This document shows positions 26,653-37,600 of a DNA stretch of 64,000 nt, in pieces (position 1 is the first letter of the stretch; every line of letters begins with the position of its first letter). Source of the stretch: Anoplolepis gracilipes (lineage: Eukaryota; Arthropoda; Insecta; Hymenoptera; Formicidae); the NCBI RefSeq assembly GCF_047496725.1, contig NC_132980.1, positions 11,610,572 to 11,674,571 of the forward strand, in the 5' to 3' direction. The notes beneath the pieces are model-generated. The model saw nothing but the letters and a program-made list of their open reading frames with translations, ran no database searches and had not been told where the DNA came from. Both the position numbers and the translations under genes were made by a program.

Positions 26653-27211
26653 AAAACCACTAACTCCGTAAAAATTTTCTCTTTGTTAGCCAATCACTAC
26701 GTTCGATTTGACAAATGTAATAGTACCCTTAATGTTGCATTTCATAAAAATTGGCGCTTAAGTTGAGCACGTCACGGCAGCCATATTTGAAACGGAAGTT
26801 AAAATATATTTCATCATTTCCGTTCTCCTGCAGAGGGGTTCGAGCAGTTTCAAGCGCGGCAAAAGTTCGGACGGATTTATCGTGCGGATATAAATCGCGA
26901 TCGAGTATCGTAAAAGTGTTGTAAAGTATCGAAGAAAGTTGTTAATCGAGATAAATATCGTTGCAAAAATAATTGCGCGTAATATCGGGAGTGTCGAAAA
27001 ACATATCGCGCGATTATCGTATTATGAGTATATATCGCGTCAATAAAATAACGGGCGACTATTATCAGTTGTAAAATTAACGGAAAATTTATAGATTCCA
27101 AGAAGGAATATTGCTTGCAAACGTATATTGCCAGAATTGCGGAAAAAGGTATCGGGCGATTTTTGTATTTTGTATAAATATCGTGTATCGCGTTGATAAT
27201 GCGACAGTTTT

Positions 27212-27306
27212 GTCAAGTGAATTCCGTGTGACCATCGTTACGATTTATATCGCGCCGGTAGGGCGATATAATCGACAAATTCGTCAAGTGAACTCCACGT
27301 GACCAT
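27212..27306. repeat. 24-bp imperfect direct repeat, two copies 71 bp apart
   Basis: Copies at 27212-27235 and 27283-27306 share GTCAAGTGAA, TCC and GTGACCAT and differ at two or three bases. The repeat lies upstream of the acetyltransferase and could be a paired binding site or an old local duplication. Confidence 0.7.
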
Positions 27307-28093
27307 AGCGAAGTATTTATGTGAGTATTAATAAAATTACTGAAGAATAAATATTCGCATATGTCTTTATTACTGATAAACTTTAAACTAAAAAAAATAT
27401 ATAATTATTTATTCTAAATTTTTATCAATAAAACAAAGAATCAATATTAGGAAGGTAAAGAGATTCAATTGTATCAGAAAATTATAAATAAATAAATATA
27501 TATATGTTTTTTTTTCAATAATAATTTTATATATCTACAATATTTAAAACAAAAAAAATTATAGAAATAAAAAATAATATACATGCTTGTTATATCTATC
27601 CTATAATTACATTATAAAAGTATAAATATTTTTGTGTGTAAAGGCGATAAAAAAAAATTCATATATTTTATTATCAGCTGTCTGGAATGTTAGCATACTT
27701 TAGAAACACGAGTTGCACTGCGTTAAAAATTGTAATTTGTAAAAAAATTACATGAGATGAAAGTAGGTTAAAATTTGTATACAATATACACCATAACCTA
27801 GAATACGTATTTACATTGTACATACATACATATGTAATTCGGATCGCTGTGCGCATGTTGCACGACAAGACAGGCGATGTAATTTGTGCAATGGTTTGTC
27901 TTTGGTCCGAAAGTCTGACAGTAAGCTATATATAAGCATTGTTGATAGATCATGTCTTAAGTAATAAACACAACAAAAGAGTCACTTGAGATAAATAACA
28001 TGGCAAGCATATTTGTATATATTTAAAAGTAAACGTATATAGTGGGATATTTTCATAGTATCATAGCTTCACATAAAAGTGCCTCTCCTGATA

Positions 28094-28977
28094 ATGAGTT
28101 ATCTTATAATTGTGCGTGCCTTCAAGCCGGGCGATGAGCTAGGTTGCAAGGAATTAATTAGAAATAGCGTGATGTCTTCCCTGGGTGCCACGTTTCGTGG
28201 AATGTTGTTAAAGGAAACAACCTTTCAACTAATGCTTTTCCTCTCTGCGATGATGTTTATCTTCTTTGAAATGCCACTAACCATTTGCCTTACGGTTATA
28301 CCTATAGTCATTATATTGACATATGTTGGCACATACATCATTTTTGCTGCAAAGCTAGTAGAAATTAATGAAGAAGTGACTGACATTCCAAGGTAGTGTA
28401 TTGTACATGGATCTTATAATATCTTAATAAGATATGTCACGATTCAAGATGTTTTAATGTTTTTGTTGACAGGCTTTATATGTCTAATCTCTTCTCATGT
28501 TTCTGGGTTGCTGAAGTAGTTCAGCCTTACTTAACGACACAAAATCCTCAAGAAGTGCATTATACTATAATCACAGAACAACAGTATTACCAAGCCAACA
28601 TGGAAATTTCTTCACAAACCAAAAAGATTGTGGGAACTATTTGTTTGTCCAAAAGTCATAGATTAGATAAATGTGCTTGGATAAAGAGATTATGTGTGCA
28701 CAAGCAATATCAAAGGAAAGGTATAGCAGCACGCTTGCTCAATACTGCTGTACAATTTGCAATTGAAGCAGGGTATAGTTGTGCAAACACAGTGGCTTCC
28801 GAGTATACAAAAGGCGGTAGAGAATTGTGCCATAAAAAGGGATTTGAATTGAAACAGATGTATCACAACTCTTTTCTAGGATTCTATATGATATTAATGT
28901 ATGAATTAACTTATCGAATTAAACCTAATGAGGACGATTACTTATCTCAAAATAAAAACAATTTTTTATGTCAGTAA
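28094..28977 (+). CDS. GNAT-family N-acetyltransferase with an N-terminal membrane segment (NAT8-like, 267 aa)
   Basis: Two exons, 28094-28392 and 28473-28977, join through GTAGTG..ACAG in phase 2 to 267 residues. I chose the ATG at 28094, because the frame upstream offers only a GTG. Residues about 44-92 are very hydrophobic (LMLFLSAMMFIFF and later VIPIVIILTYVGTYIIF), enough for one or two membrane passes. The C-terminal half is a GNAT fold: the acetyl-CoA loop lies in LCVHKQYQRKGIAARLL (the Q-x-x-G-x-A pattern, about residues 170-190), and EYTKGGRELCHKKGFEL matches the late helix and strand of the fold. This layout, hydrophobic N-terminus followed by GNAT, is that of NAT8/camello-type enzymes, which in vertebrates sit in the endoplasmic reticulum membrane and acetylate cysteine conjugates or lysines. 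The insect substrate is unknown. A noncoding first exon upstream is likely but not identified. Confidence 0.88.
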
Positions 28978-29188
28978 TATATTTTAAATTAATTATTAAC
29001 ATTAATGATATATATAAATATATTGATTAGGATAACGAATCTCTTAAAAAGAAATGAGACTGAGCGAACAAGTCTGTGTTCTCTATTAAGTAAAATGCTT
29101 GAACCAAATAGTGATCTTTACCTCAGAATGATATACATATATTAGTGTTATTCAATTTTATAGTTCAGCCAAAAAAGAAATAATAAGC

Positions 29189-29194
29189 TTTATT
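29189..29194 (-). terminator. Poly(A) signal candidate of the aldo-keto reductase
   Basis: TTTATT on the plus strand reads AATAAA on the minus strand, 109 bases beyond the reductase stop codon. It lies inside the presumed 3' UTR of the opposing acetyltransferase. Confidence 0.45.
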
Positions 29195-29284
29195 TTTTAT
29201 GAAAGATTTATATAGATATTTTAAGGAATGTTATACATGTTCTTTCATAGAACTCAAATTCCATGAATAATATAAAAAAATGAA

Positions 29285-29290
29285 AATAAA
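29285..29290 (+). terminator. Poly(A) signal candidate of the acetyltransferase
   Basis: AATAAA lies about 310 bases after the acetyltransferase stop codon and 13 bases before the last codon of the opposing reductase. I saw no nearer canonical hexamer on the plus strand. Confidence 0.4.
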
Positions 29291-29302
29291 AATATATTTT
29301 TA

Positions 29303-30515
29303 TCACATTTTGTTCTTCATAGCTTCCTGGTACAATTGAATCTCTTTATCTTCCCAATGTTGATTCATTATTATTGATAGGAACCTAGAATAAATAATTT
29401 CATTTATTTTTAGTTTAAAATAATAGGCTGAAAAGAATTAAGTACAAAATATGTTTAACGAGAATTACTTTTCTTGAATTTCTTGCAACACTGTCTTTTC
29501 TTTGTCCGTAATACTATTTTGCAAGATATCCAGACTCATCTGTAATTGCTTTGTGCTTTGGATTCCAATCAAATTGGTGTCCACGTTTATATATTGCATA
29601 GAATGCCATATTGCTAATTTGGCAAACTCTACGTTATGATCCTGTATATGATTTATATTAATAATCTTTCAACGGTATTACATATACTGATAACACATTA
29701 AACAAATGAACATTTTAATTATTAATAACTGTTATATAATTATTATATAACAAATTTATTTAATATCCTTTTGTTATATTAACGGACCTTACAATATTGT
29801 GCAGCATTCATACATTGTTTCTTTGTTTCGTCAGAGGCTGGGTGCCAGCTGGGCGGATCATTATTTGTTAACAGACCCATGGATAATGCAGCAGCATTGA
29901 TTAAGCCTACATTATGTTTCTACAAAGTACTCGAGAATTAATAAAATTTTGTCATCAAATATTTGTTGACGATGCGGAACACAAAAAAATATTACAAACC
30001 TTGAAAAATGGTATATACTCTAACAAAGTGTCGTCGATCAGAGTCAGTCTCGTGTAACTCAAGACACAGGCTATACTGATATTACTCTTTTCGACGCATT
30101 CTTTCAGTACGGACACTGGATATCCAGTTATACCTATATATTTGGCCTTTCCCTCGGCTACGTACTTTGATAATTCCGGCAGAGTTTGCGTGATGATTAT
30201 ATCTAATGAAGGTGCAAATTCGATATCGTGAACCTGCAAGATTTACATATTTTATTTTTATTAATTACAAGTAGATTTTTAAACGTTATCAATGTCGATA
30301 TGAAAAAATATCTCTTACCTGAATAATGTCGACGTAATCCAATCCCAACAACTCCAAGCTTTTTTTAAAACTTTTTCTAGTTTTTTCAATAGTAAAATCG
30401 AACATATTGTCGTAATCCAACTCGTATCTACCAATTTTCGTCGCGATATAATAAGCTTCTCGTGGAATCTCTTTTAATGCCTATAATAAATTTGCAAAAT
30501 AACATATCAAACAGG

Positions 30516-30554
<39 letters not shown>

Positions 30555-31249
30555 CTAGTAAATTTTGGTACTTTGCCGAGTACTGTCTCAGATTGACCTT
30601 GACCATACCATGGTGCTGTATCGATATAATTGACACCTTGTTTTATTGCTTGACGTACCGCTTTGATAGCATCAGCTTCGTCATACGTGCTAGCAATAAT
30701 ACAATTAATTAAACATTTAAAAACTATCTTATAATGTTCACAAAAATAATAAATAATTTACCCGAAATGACAACCGAGTGGACCACAGCCAAAAGATAAT
30801 TTGCTTACAAATAAGCCCGTTTTCCCGAGCTCTTTGTACTCCATAGCTTTCACTGCTTCAGGATCATGAAAGCCCTCGATATAAGTAGCAGGAAAGGTTC
30901 TCCTAAAAGATATTACAATAAAAAATCGTTAAACTGACACAAAGAAAGCTTGAAACTGATAATTTCGCTAATTTACTCTTTTACTTTAGATAAGCGAAAA
31001 TCAATCTAATTATCGCGTTTTTGTTTATTACAGAAAGATAAAAATTTAAAAATATAATTATAAAAAAACTAAATGAATAAAATACTGAATATAAAATAAA
31101 TAGAATAAAAATACGCGAGGTAATAATAAAAATTAATTATTGAAATATACGATGAACAATTATTATTTATAATTCAATGAATTTAGTGACAATTTGCTTT
31201 ATATTATTTATATTTTGCCAAGAATACATATACACATGTTCACAAAATT

Positions 31250-31283
<34 letters not shown>

Positions 31284-31570
31284 ATTATAAAATATATATA
31301 TATATTTATAAAACTTAATATACAATAATTGCGATAATAATAGTAATAAATAATGATATCTCGCGTTTTATTTATTGCTGGAAAATACTTATAAATTATG
31401 AGATTGGAAATATTTATAAATTATTTTCAATCTCGTATATTTTTTATACATAATTCTAAATTTATATACACACAAAGTTTATTTAAAATAATTATGTAAT
31501 CACAGAGAATATAAAGAATTGCATTACATATTTTCTATTATTTTTTTTGTTTGCAAATATTTACGTACAT
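29303..31570 (-). CDS. Aldo-keto reductase, L-galactose dehydrogenase type (complete, 347 aa)
   Basis: Minus-strand exons in coding order: 31570-31569 (only the bases AT of the start codon), 30902-30762, 30689-30572, 30480-30319, 30233-30000, 29919-29788, 29641-29469 and 29384-29303. All joins keep frame and give 347 residues. The AKR catalytic tetrad is intact: Asp71 and Tyr76 in YIDTAPWYG, Lys102 in IATKIGRY, His143 in IIQVHDIEF. The NADPH-barrel features FGCGPLGCHFG near the N-terminus and LGLDYVDIIQ before the histidine match L-galactose/D-arabinose dehydrogenases, soluble cytosolic enzymes that oxidise the C1 of aldoses. In plants this reaction serves vitamin C synthesis; in insects the substrate is not established. 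The start codon is split by the first intron (AT|G), and the exon before it has no in-frame ATG. The gene is tail to tail with the acetyltransferase, 325 bases between stop codons. Confidence 0.93.
30521..30551. repeat. (TA)n microsatellite in a reductase intron
   Basis: Alternating TA of about 30 bases between the reductase exons at 30572-30689 and 30319-30480. Confidence 0.9.
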
Positions 31571-31715
31571 TTCTGTTAATTCCCAGATATTACGGTGGTA
31601 ATAAATCTTCTTACGATGATTACTTTTATGTACTGCTTGATACGGTTTGTCAACACATACGGGAGCGAGTTCTAACTGAACGATAACAAGTAGACTCTGA
31701 AGACTACTCCGACCA
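31569..31715 (-). other. First, mostly noncoding exon of the aldo-keto reductase
   Basis: On the minus strand this stretch ends in GAAAT followed by the donor GTACGT. The terminal AT plus the first G of the next exon forms the start codon. The upstream end is unknown; sequence with 5' UTR character extends to about 31715, including a TCAGTT that could be an initiator. The exon also happens to be open in the coding frame but has no ATG in it. Confidence 0.55.
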
Positions 31716-33151
31716 AACTATAATCAATTATTATCTTATCAGTTTGTTTAAAGTTCTCAATAATATCTGCAATATTTTTTATGTATACGCATTTATTATT
31801 GTTTATACTAATTTATATTAATTTATTGTTGTTGAAAATTTAATTTTAATTGTTTATACTAATTTATTGGTTAAAATTTAATTTTTATAATTAGAAATTT
31901 TACTTAGATAAATATATTAATAAGTTAATTACCCTTTGATAAGTTGATCGAAATTTGGTCGAAAAGTAGTTCTATATTGATTCTTTTTATAGGTGAGAGA
32001 AAAAGATGCATATTTTTATGCGTGCGTATCTTATCCATGCGCTACTGAGTGAATTCACTGACATACTGACGGAATTTTTTCTTAAGGCTATAGCGCGCAC
32101 ACACACACACACACACACACACCCACACCCACAATATTAACACACTGTTAACACAAATTCCGTAGGTGTGAGTGTATAGACGAAATCATAAGAATCAGCC
32201 AGTAACTATAGAGTTGAAATATTTCGAATATTTTCGTAGTATTTCAACGGATATTTGTTATCAGTTGATTCTTACAGTTACGTTTATATTTACAGCTATG
32301 AAATTTATGTGTTTTGCCTTTTATTTAATATAAATCTTATGACAATCTTAATATAAATTTTGCGACATGTATTGCCATCTTACGACACACAAATTGATTT
32401 TATTGTATGCTGTACATTATCAATTACTGGTTACACAGAAAACTGTCAAGTTCTATTTGTGATAAGTTTATATTTGATAATTTTCTTTTTTTATTCTCAC
32501 ATATATACGAATTTGTTTTTCAATAGAAAATTGACTCTATGTTTTTATTATTTATTATTGTCTTTTATTAGTGTATATAAAATGCTATTTATATTTAAAT
32601 TTTATATTAAATTTTTATATAAATCCATGTTTATTTTAAATAATATTTTTTAAATTTATATTATGTACACACACATACACACACACACACTCACACACAT
32701 TGTGTATGTATATATATATATATATACACACACATATGCACATACATACATATATTAAATATTATATTATTATAATATATGTTATTATATATTATTATAT
32801 GTGTGTGTGTGTGTGTGTGTGTGTATAATATATTATTATTTTTATATGAAAAAACTGCTCTCTCTCGCTCTCTCTTTCTAGGATATAAATGTCAAATTAA
32901 TTTCTAATATTTTGTCAATTTCGGGGTCAAAGACTCGAGTACTCTTGTTTCGTCGCAGCGTGTTCTCGTTTTTTCCGGTCCTACATGTGTCATGCAAAGA
33001 CCCCGTAATTTCGGTGCAGCCTGTTTTCTGGGTTATATACCAGACGTCTCGTTCACTTGCCAGCATGATTATGTAATAAATAGGGGCCGTCGGTTCGGGG
33101 CCCTGTGCCCTCGAGCGACCGAAAATTCGCAGTCAAGGTAGAGGCCACTGG
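31716..33151. other. Intergenic region between divergent genes
   Basis: Head-to-head interval between the reductase (minus) and the unrecognised gene (plus). It contains a 164-bp foldback repeat (32150-32313), an (AC)n run at about 32096-32122, a (TG)n run near 32801-32824 and other simple repeats. The right part, 32900-33150, is more GC-rich and probably promoter sequence for the plus-strand gene. Confidence 0.5.
32150..32313. repeat. Foldback repeat (imperfect palindrome, 164 bp)
   Basis: The outer ends read AACACA and TGTGTTTT, both arms carry AAGAATCA or its complement, and the centre has GTTGAAATA paired with TATTTCAAC. The arms are diverged. The half-copy at 26590-26652 shows that this is a dispersed family and not a local hairpin, so it is most likely a miniature inverted-repeat transposon relic. 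Confidence 0.6.
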
Positions 33152-33251
33152 TCAGTGTACTCGTTTCTCTCGTGTATTCAGCATCGACGCTTCTTCACTT
33201 GTCTCACAAAAATTCTCTACAGAAATTTTTATATCAACCGTACATTTATTT
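33152..33251 (+). other. Candidate noncoding first exon and transcription start of the unrecognised gene
   Basis: TCAGTGT at 33152 matches the arthropod initiator TCAGT. The sequence from there to 33251 is GC-richer than its surroundings and ends at a strong donor, GTAAGT, at 33252. The next acceptor in frame-independent position is TTGTTTTAG at 34631, just before the first coding exon. No TATA box at the right distance was seen. Confidence 0.4.
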
Positions 33252-34631
33252 GTAAGTATAAAATTATATTGATTTCTCATCCTTTACATTTTAAATTCAA
33301 TTATAGTTTTTGATATATCAACGATGAAAAGATTTCGACTTATCCACGTTGTTTTTTTAATTACAATAACTAATTCTGAGAATTTATAAAAAATTTATTA
33401 TGGATAAAAAGTCTTCAAGATGTAATGTATATTATTCATTTCTTTCACGTAGTAATATATTCTACATAATAATATATTACTATTAAATTAAGGATATTAA
33501 AAGTTTTGATGAAATATTTTTATATGAATATTTTTTTTTATGTAAAATAATTTGTTTATCATATATTTGTCGTATTACGAAAGGAATGGCATCTGTGACT
33601 CGAATGCCAAAAAATTTGGACATTCCCTAAAAATCATTAGATGCAAAGATAATATGATGATTATTCTAGTTAACATGACATTTTATTTCGCATGCATTAT
33701 AGATAACTTTACTTCGAATAGCAGTTAATTTCTGCACGCAAAGCGATAGCATCAACTGGCGCTGAATATTGCATATCTAAAAGCGCAGAATATTTTGTGT
33801 GAGATTTGAGTCTTTAATTGCTAGTTTTTTACTCGAAAAACCAAGAATCTGTGTAGCATATGGCCAGTTGACACGGATGATAATTAAGCCGTCGAAAAAA
33901 TCAATACTCCAAAACGTTTTAATTAAAAAATGATCAACATTAATTTTTATTTGCTTGCTTCTCGTGAATGATACAAATGGTAGTTAATTCGTGTCGTTTA
34001 AAACGACAGCGCAAGCTGTTCTCTACGAGAGGCATATATGTCACATACAATTCACGTGTCGCCAGCACACGTGCGACACTGTCATGTCAGATAAAAACGG
34101 AAAATCGCGTGTCTATTTTTTGAACCCTCTGTGACTTCCGAAACGTCAAGGAAAAGTAATCGCGATACAAAGAATCGCGAGACGTTTCGTGGAATGTATT
34201 TATGGAACTGTATTTACAAAGTGCTTATGTGATAAGATATTTCGCGCCTCGAAATTGTCTCGTCCAATGACATAAATTAACATTTTAAACTTATGTTAGA
34301 TTTATATCAAGTTACTCTGACAATGAGTTTTATTTACTCTATACGAAGATATAAGATCATATTTGATATTGTTATGTATGAATAGAGAGCAGTTTTTTTT
34401 TTCATATAAAAATTATAATATATTATAAATATAATAATAATATAATACTATATAATAATATTATAATATTTAACAGTAAATATATGTGAAATACGCAAAT
34501 CTATTTTTTTATAACTTATTACATTAAAATTTTTACAACTTATTTTTACTACATTAAAAGGATAGTGAATTTAAATCATTTTAATGCGTTTTTTATGTAA
34601 TTCGTCTTGACTAACATTGAATTTGTTTTAG
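33252..34631 (+). other. Intron 1 of the unrecognised gene
   Basis: 1380 bases, AT-rich, GTAAGT to TTTTAG. I see nothing coding in it. It includes a moderately GC-rich patch around 33960-34260. Confidence 0.4.
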
Positions 34632-34659
34632 GTTTCTACACGTAACTGTAACGAGTATT

Positions 34660-37600
34660 ATGCCGACAAAGAAAGGCGAACAGTGGTACGCGGATTGGAT
34701 CGTAGCGGCAGATGTGTGTATGGATTTACCATGGAGTTTTCAGGATAATAAAAATGAGGTCTTGCTTCGTTTGGACAAACTACTCCTTCAGCAAGGTATG
34801 TTGACTTATCATTTACCATATAATTTGCGCTTAAATTTTTTTCTCCTCACATTCGTTTGATAAACTTAACGTGAAATGTAAATATTTGAGTTGGAATTCT
34901 TATTTATATCAAAAAAGTGTTTGTTATATTAAGAGAAACTCGAAATAAAAAAATTTTATAATTTAATGTTACCTATTATAGTCATAGTTTATCATTATGT
35001 TTTAGTATTTAAAAATGAAGTGTGTGTGGCCTTGCTTTCCACATTCGTATCATGATCGTTGAGACATAAATCAGTTAGCGATATGAAGAGAGAGAGTCAG
35101 TTGTATAAGCGAAATATTTTCCAATATTCTTCTAACACGAGTCGATGGTGAATCAGCTGATTTCTTTTCGCTAAGTGAGAAAAATAACGAAACCGATGGT
35201 GATGCGTTAAGTTTTACGAACGCGCGTGAAGAAAATCCTTGATTATCGCAGTGAAAAATATATTATCGGTTGACTCTTCAATAACGTTAAGCAGAAAAGA
35301 GGAAAAATAGTCGGTTAGAAAACGAAATAACGTGCATATAATTTTATACGTTAACATGTTATGAAGAAAATCTAATATTAATTTAAATATATTTTAAAAG
35401 ATATAATACTTTTTAAATAATTGGTAAAGAATAATGTTTTGTAGAACAATACGATTAATAATTTGTTCTCTAGCATTGATCAAGCAGTCTATTTTGTCAG
35501 ACAAAATTATCAATGTATTTGACATACAGTACGCATATGTGTATATGTATATATGTGTGTATGTGCAGACGTCTCGAGCATGCTTGCATATAATTTCGTT
35601 TCATATAAACCGTCTTAAGGTCCTTTCCAAATGTACTCCACGATAAAATCTGTTATCGTGTCAGAGGAAAACCAGGGTCGAGTATGATTACAATATTCCA
35701 GGCTATAATAAAAGGAGATGCTATCGACACATATCGCGCCGTCTATTTTCGATGTTTCGTTGTTCGATGTTTCTAACAGAATAGAAAGAGAAAGAAACAA
35801 AGAAAAAAGTGCCCTTCGTAACGATATTTCGACGCATGCAAAGAAGATGAAAGACGACGACAAAGATGGTTCTATAGAAAGAAAAAGAGTTTACCACTTT
35901 GCAGGAATTTTAACCGCGGCGTGGGAAACTTGAGTCGCGTCGTGCGTGACGAGACTTTTTTTTTCGCGGCGTAACATTTACCTAGAATATTTTTACCTCT
36001 TAATCTGTCAAACACATGGCGTATTTTTTATCAAAATTAGTTAATCGGACCTTATTTAAAAATAATTTTATTATTTCATTAGTTTACCTTATACATTCTG
36101 AATGTTACTTTTCACTAATATAATAACTTTTCTATTATTCCACTTTCTCTTAAAATAATCAAAGCAATTTATATCGCGCACAAAGAAAATGCGTTCATCG
36201 GAAAGTTTAAGTTTGATTAAAAAGTGTCATAGTCATCTCTTACATCTTACATCAAAGAATGTGGTAATGTCATTATTATGCATTATTACTTATCCTAAAA
36301 ACAGGGTGTCTACTGCTTAGAAAAATATGGAAAACTTGGAATTTTTAAGGATTTCTTTTCTATCTGGAAAAATCACAAAAGTTTCATAGAATTTTATTCA
36401 GGAAGTTTTTTGGAAAATTCTCTTTTTCATAATTTTGCTCTCTTATTGTAAAGTCAGTCGTGAAACTGGCGTCTCACATTGTACAAAGCTATTAATTGTG
36501 GAGAGTTCTCGCTTTATTTTTAAGAAGTTCTAACATTTTTAACAAGATTAAACAAATATTTTAAACAAATTCTGTCTATTAAACAAAAAAATGGCTCGGG
36601 ACAAACTGAGACAAACGTCAAGTTCACACTGTTTACTTTGTACACTGACAAACAAATCATTCGAGACATATAATACATATATATATACAAGTACTGAGGT
36701 GAGGCACTCGTATTCCATTCGTCTAAAATAAATTAATTGTGTATATGTACAGAAGGTGTGATTAATACTTTTAAATGAATTTATGTACATATCAATACAA
36801 TTATTTCATTTGTATATACATATATGGAAATTGTATATGTATACGTAAATTTTTTTGTATATACTATAAAGATGATAAATTATATATTTTTTTATTGTTT
36901 GTTATCAAATGATTATTTTATTTGTTGCATTTATTTGAGCATCAAAATATTTGAATATCTCTTTATGAAACATAATACTCATACATAATATTCGTATATA
37001 CATACAATACTAATAAAAATATCGCGCGTGATTGCTTGCATATAAATATGCTAATATAAAAATTCCACGATTACAAATATTATATATTCTAATTCTTATT
37101 ATTATATTTTACCCTTTTGTTTTGGCTTTATTTTTAATAGTTCTAAAATTTTTGATAAATAAATAAATAGTGCTGGCCATTAAAAATCCTATCAGCACAT
37201 ATGTTCAAAAGATGTTTATAAGAGATTAACAGGATATTAAAATATGTTTTAACATTATATTTCTTATAAACATCTTTTTAACATTTATGCTGTTAGGAAA
37301 GATGGCTCGGAAAAAATTTAGACAAACTGAGATGCCTTGTTAACGTTGCGTCTTATCTTATTTTGTTCTTCGACATTTTTGAAATCATTCTTGCTAGATT
37401 TTAAATGCTTGAGAGTGCAATAGTTCTACAAAATGTTCTTTGCATAAAAATTATTAGAATATTAATTATACAATTATTAAAATATTAATTATACAAATTA
37501 GATCACCGAAGACACTGGTCACAAATGAGATTTCATGTTATATCGGCGTCTTGACCTAATTTGTTTAATAAATATTCTAATAATAATTCTAATAATAATT

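Larger units (their letters stand above)
25403..28093. other. Intergenic region between lipase and acetyltransferase
   Basis: No coding exon recognised. It holds a 19-bp tandem repeat (26056-26120), a perfect inverted repeat (26523-26588), one half of a dispersed foldback repeat (26590-26652), and a 24-bp direct repeat (27212 and 27283). The stretch 26590-26900 has two CCAAT motifs (26632 and 26690) and an ETS-like CGGAAGT (26793), so the promoter and first noncoding exon of the acetyltransferase may lie there. No transcription start can be fixed. Confidence 0.45.

Noticed and set aside
35718..35933. Lys/Asp-rich open frame in intron 2 of the unrecognised gene
   Set aside because: It has no acceptor and donor pair that fits the phases of the neighbouring exons, and the purine-rich composition alone explains the open frame.
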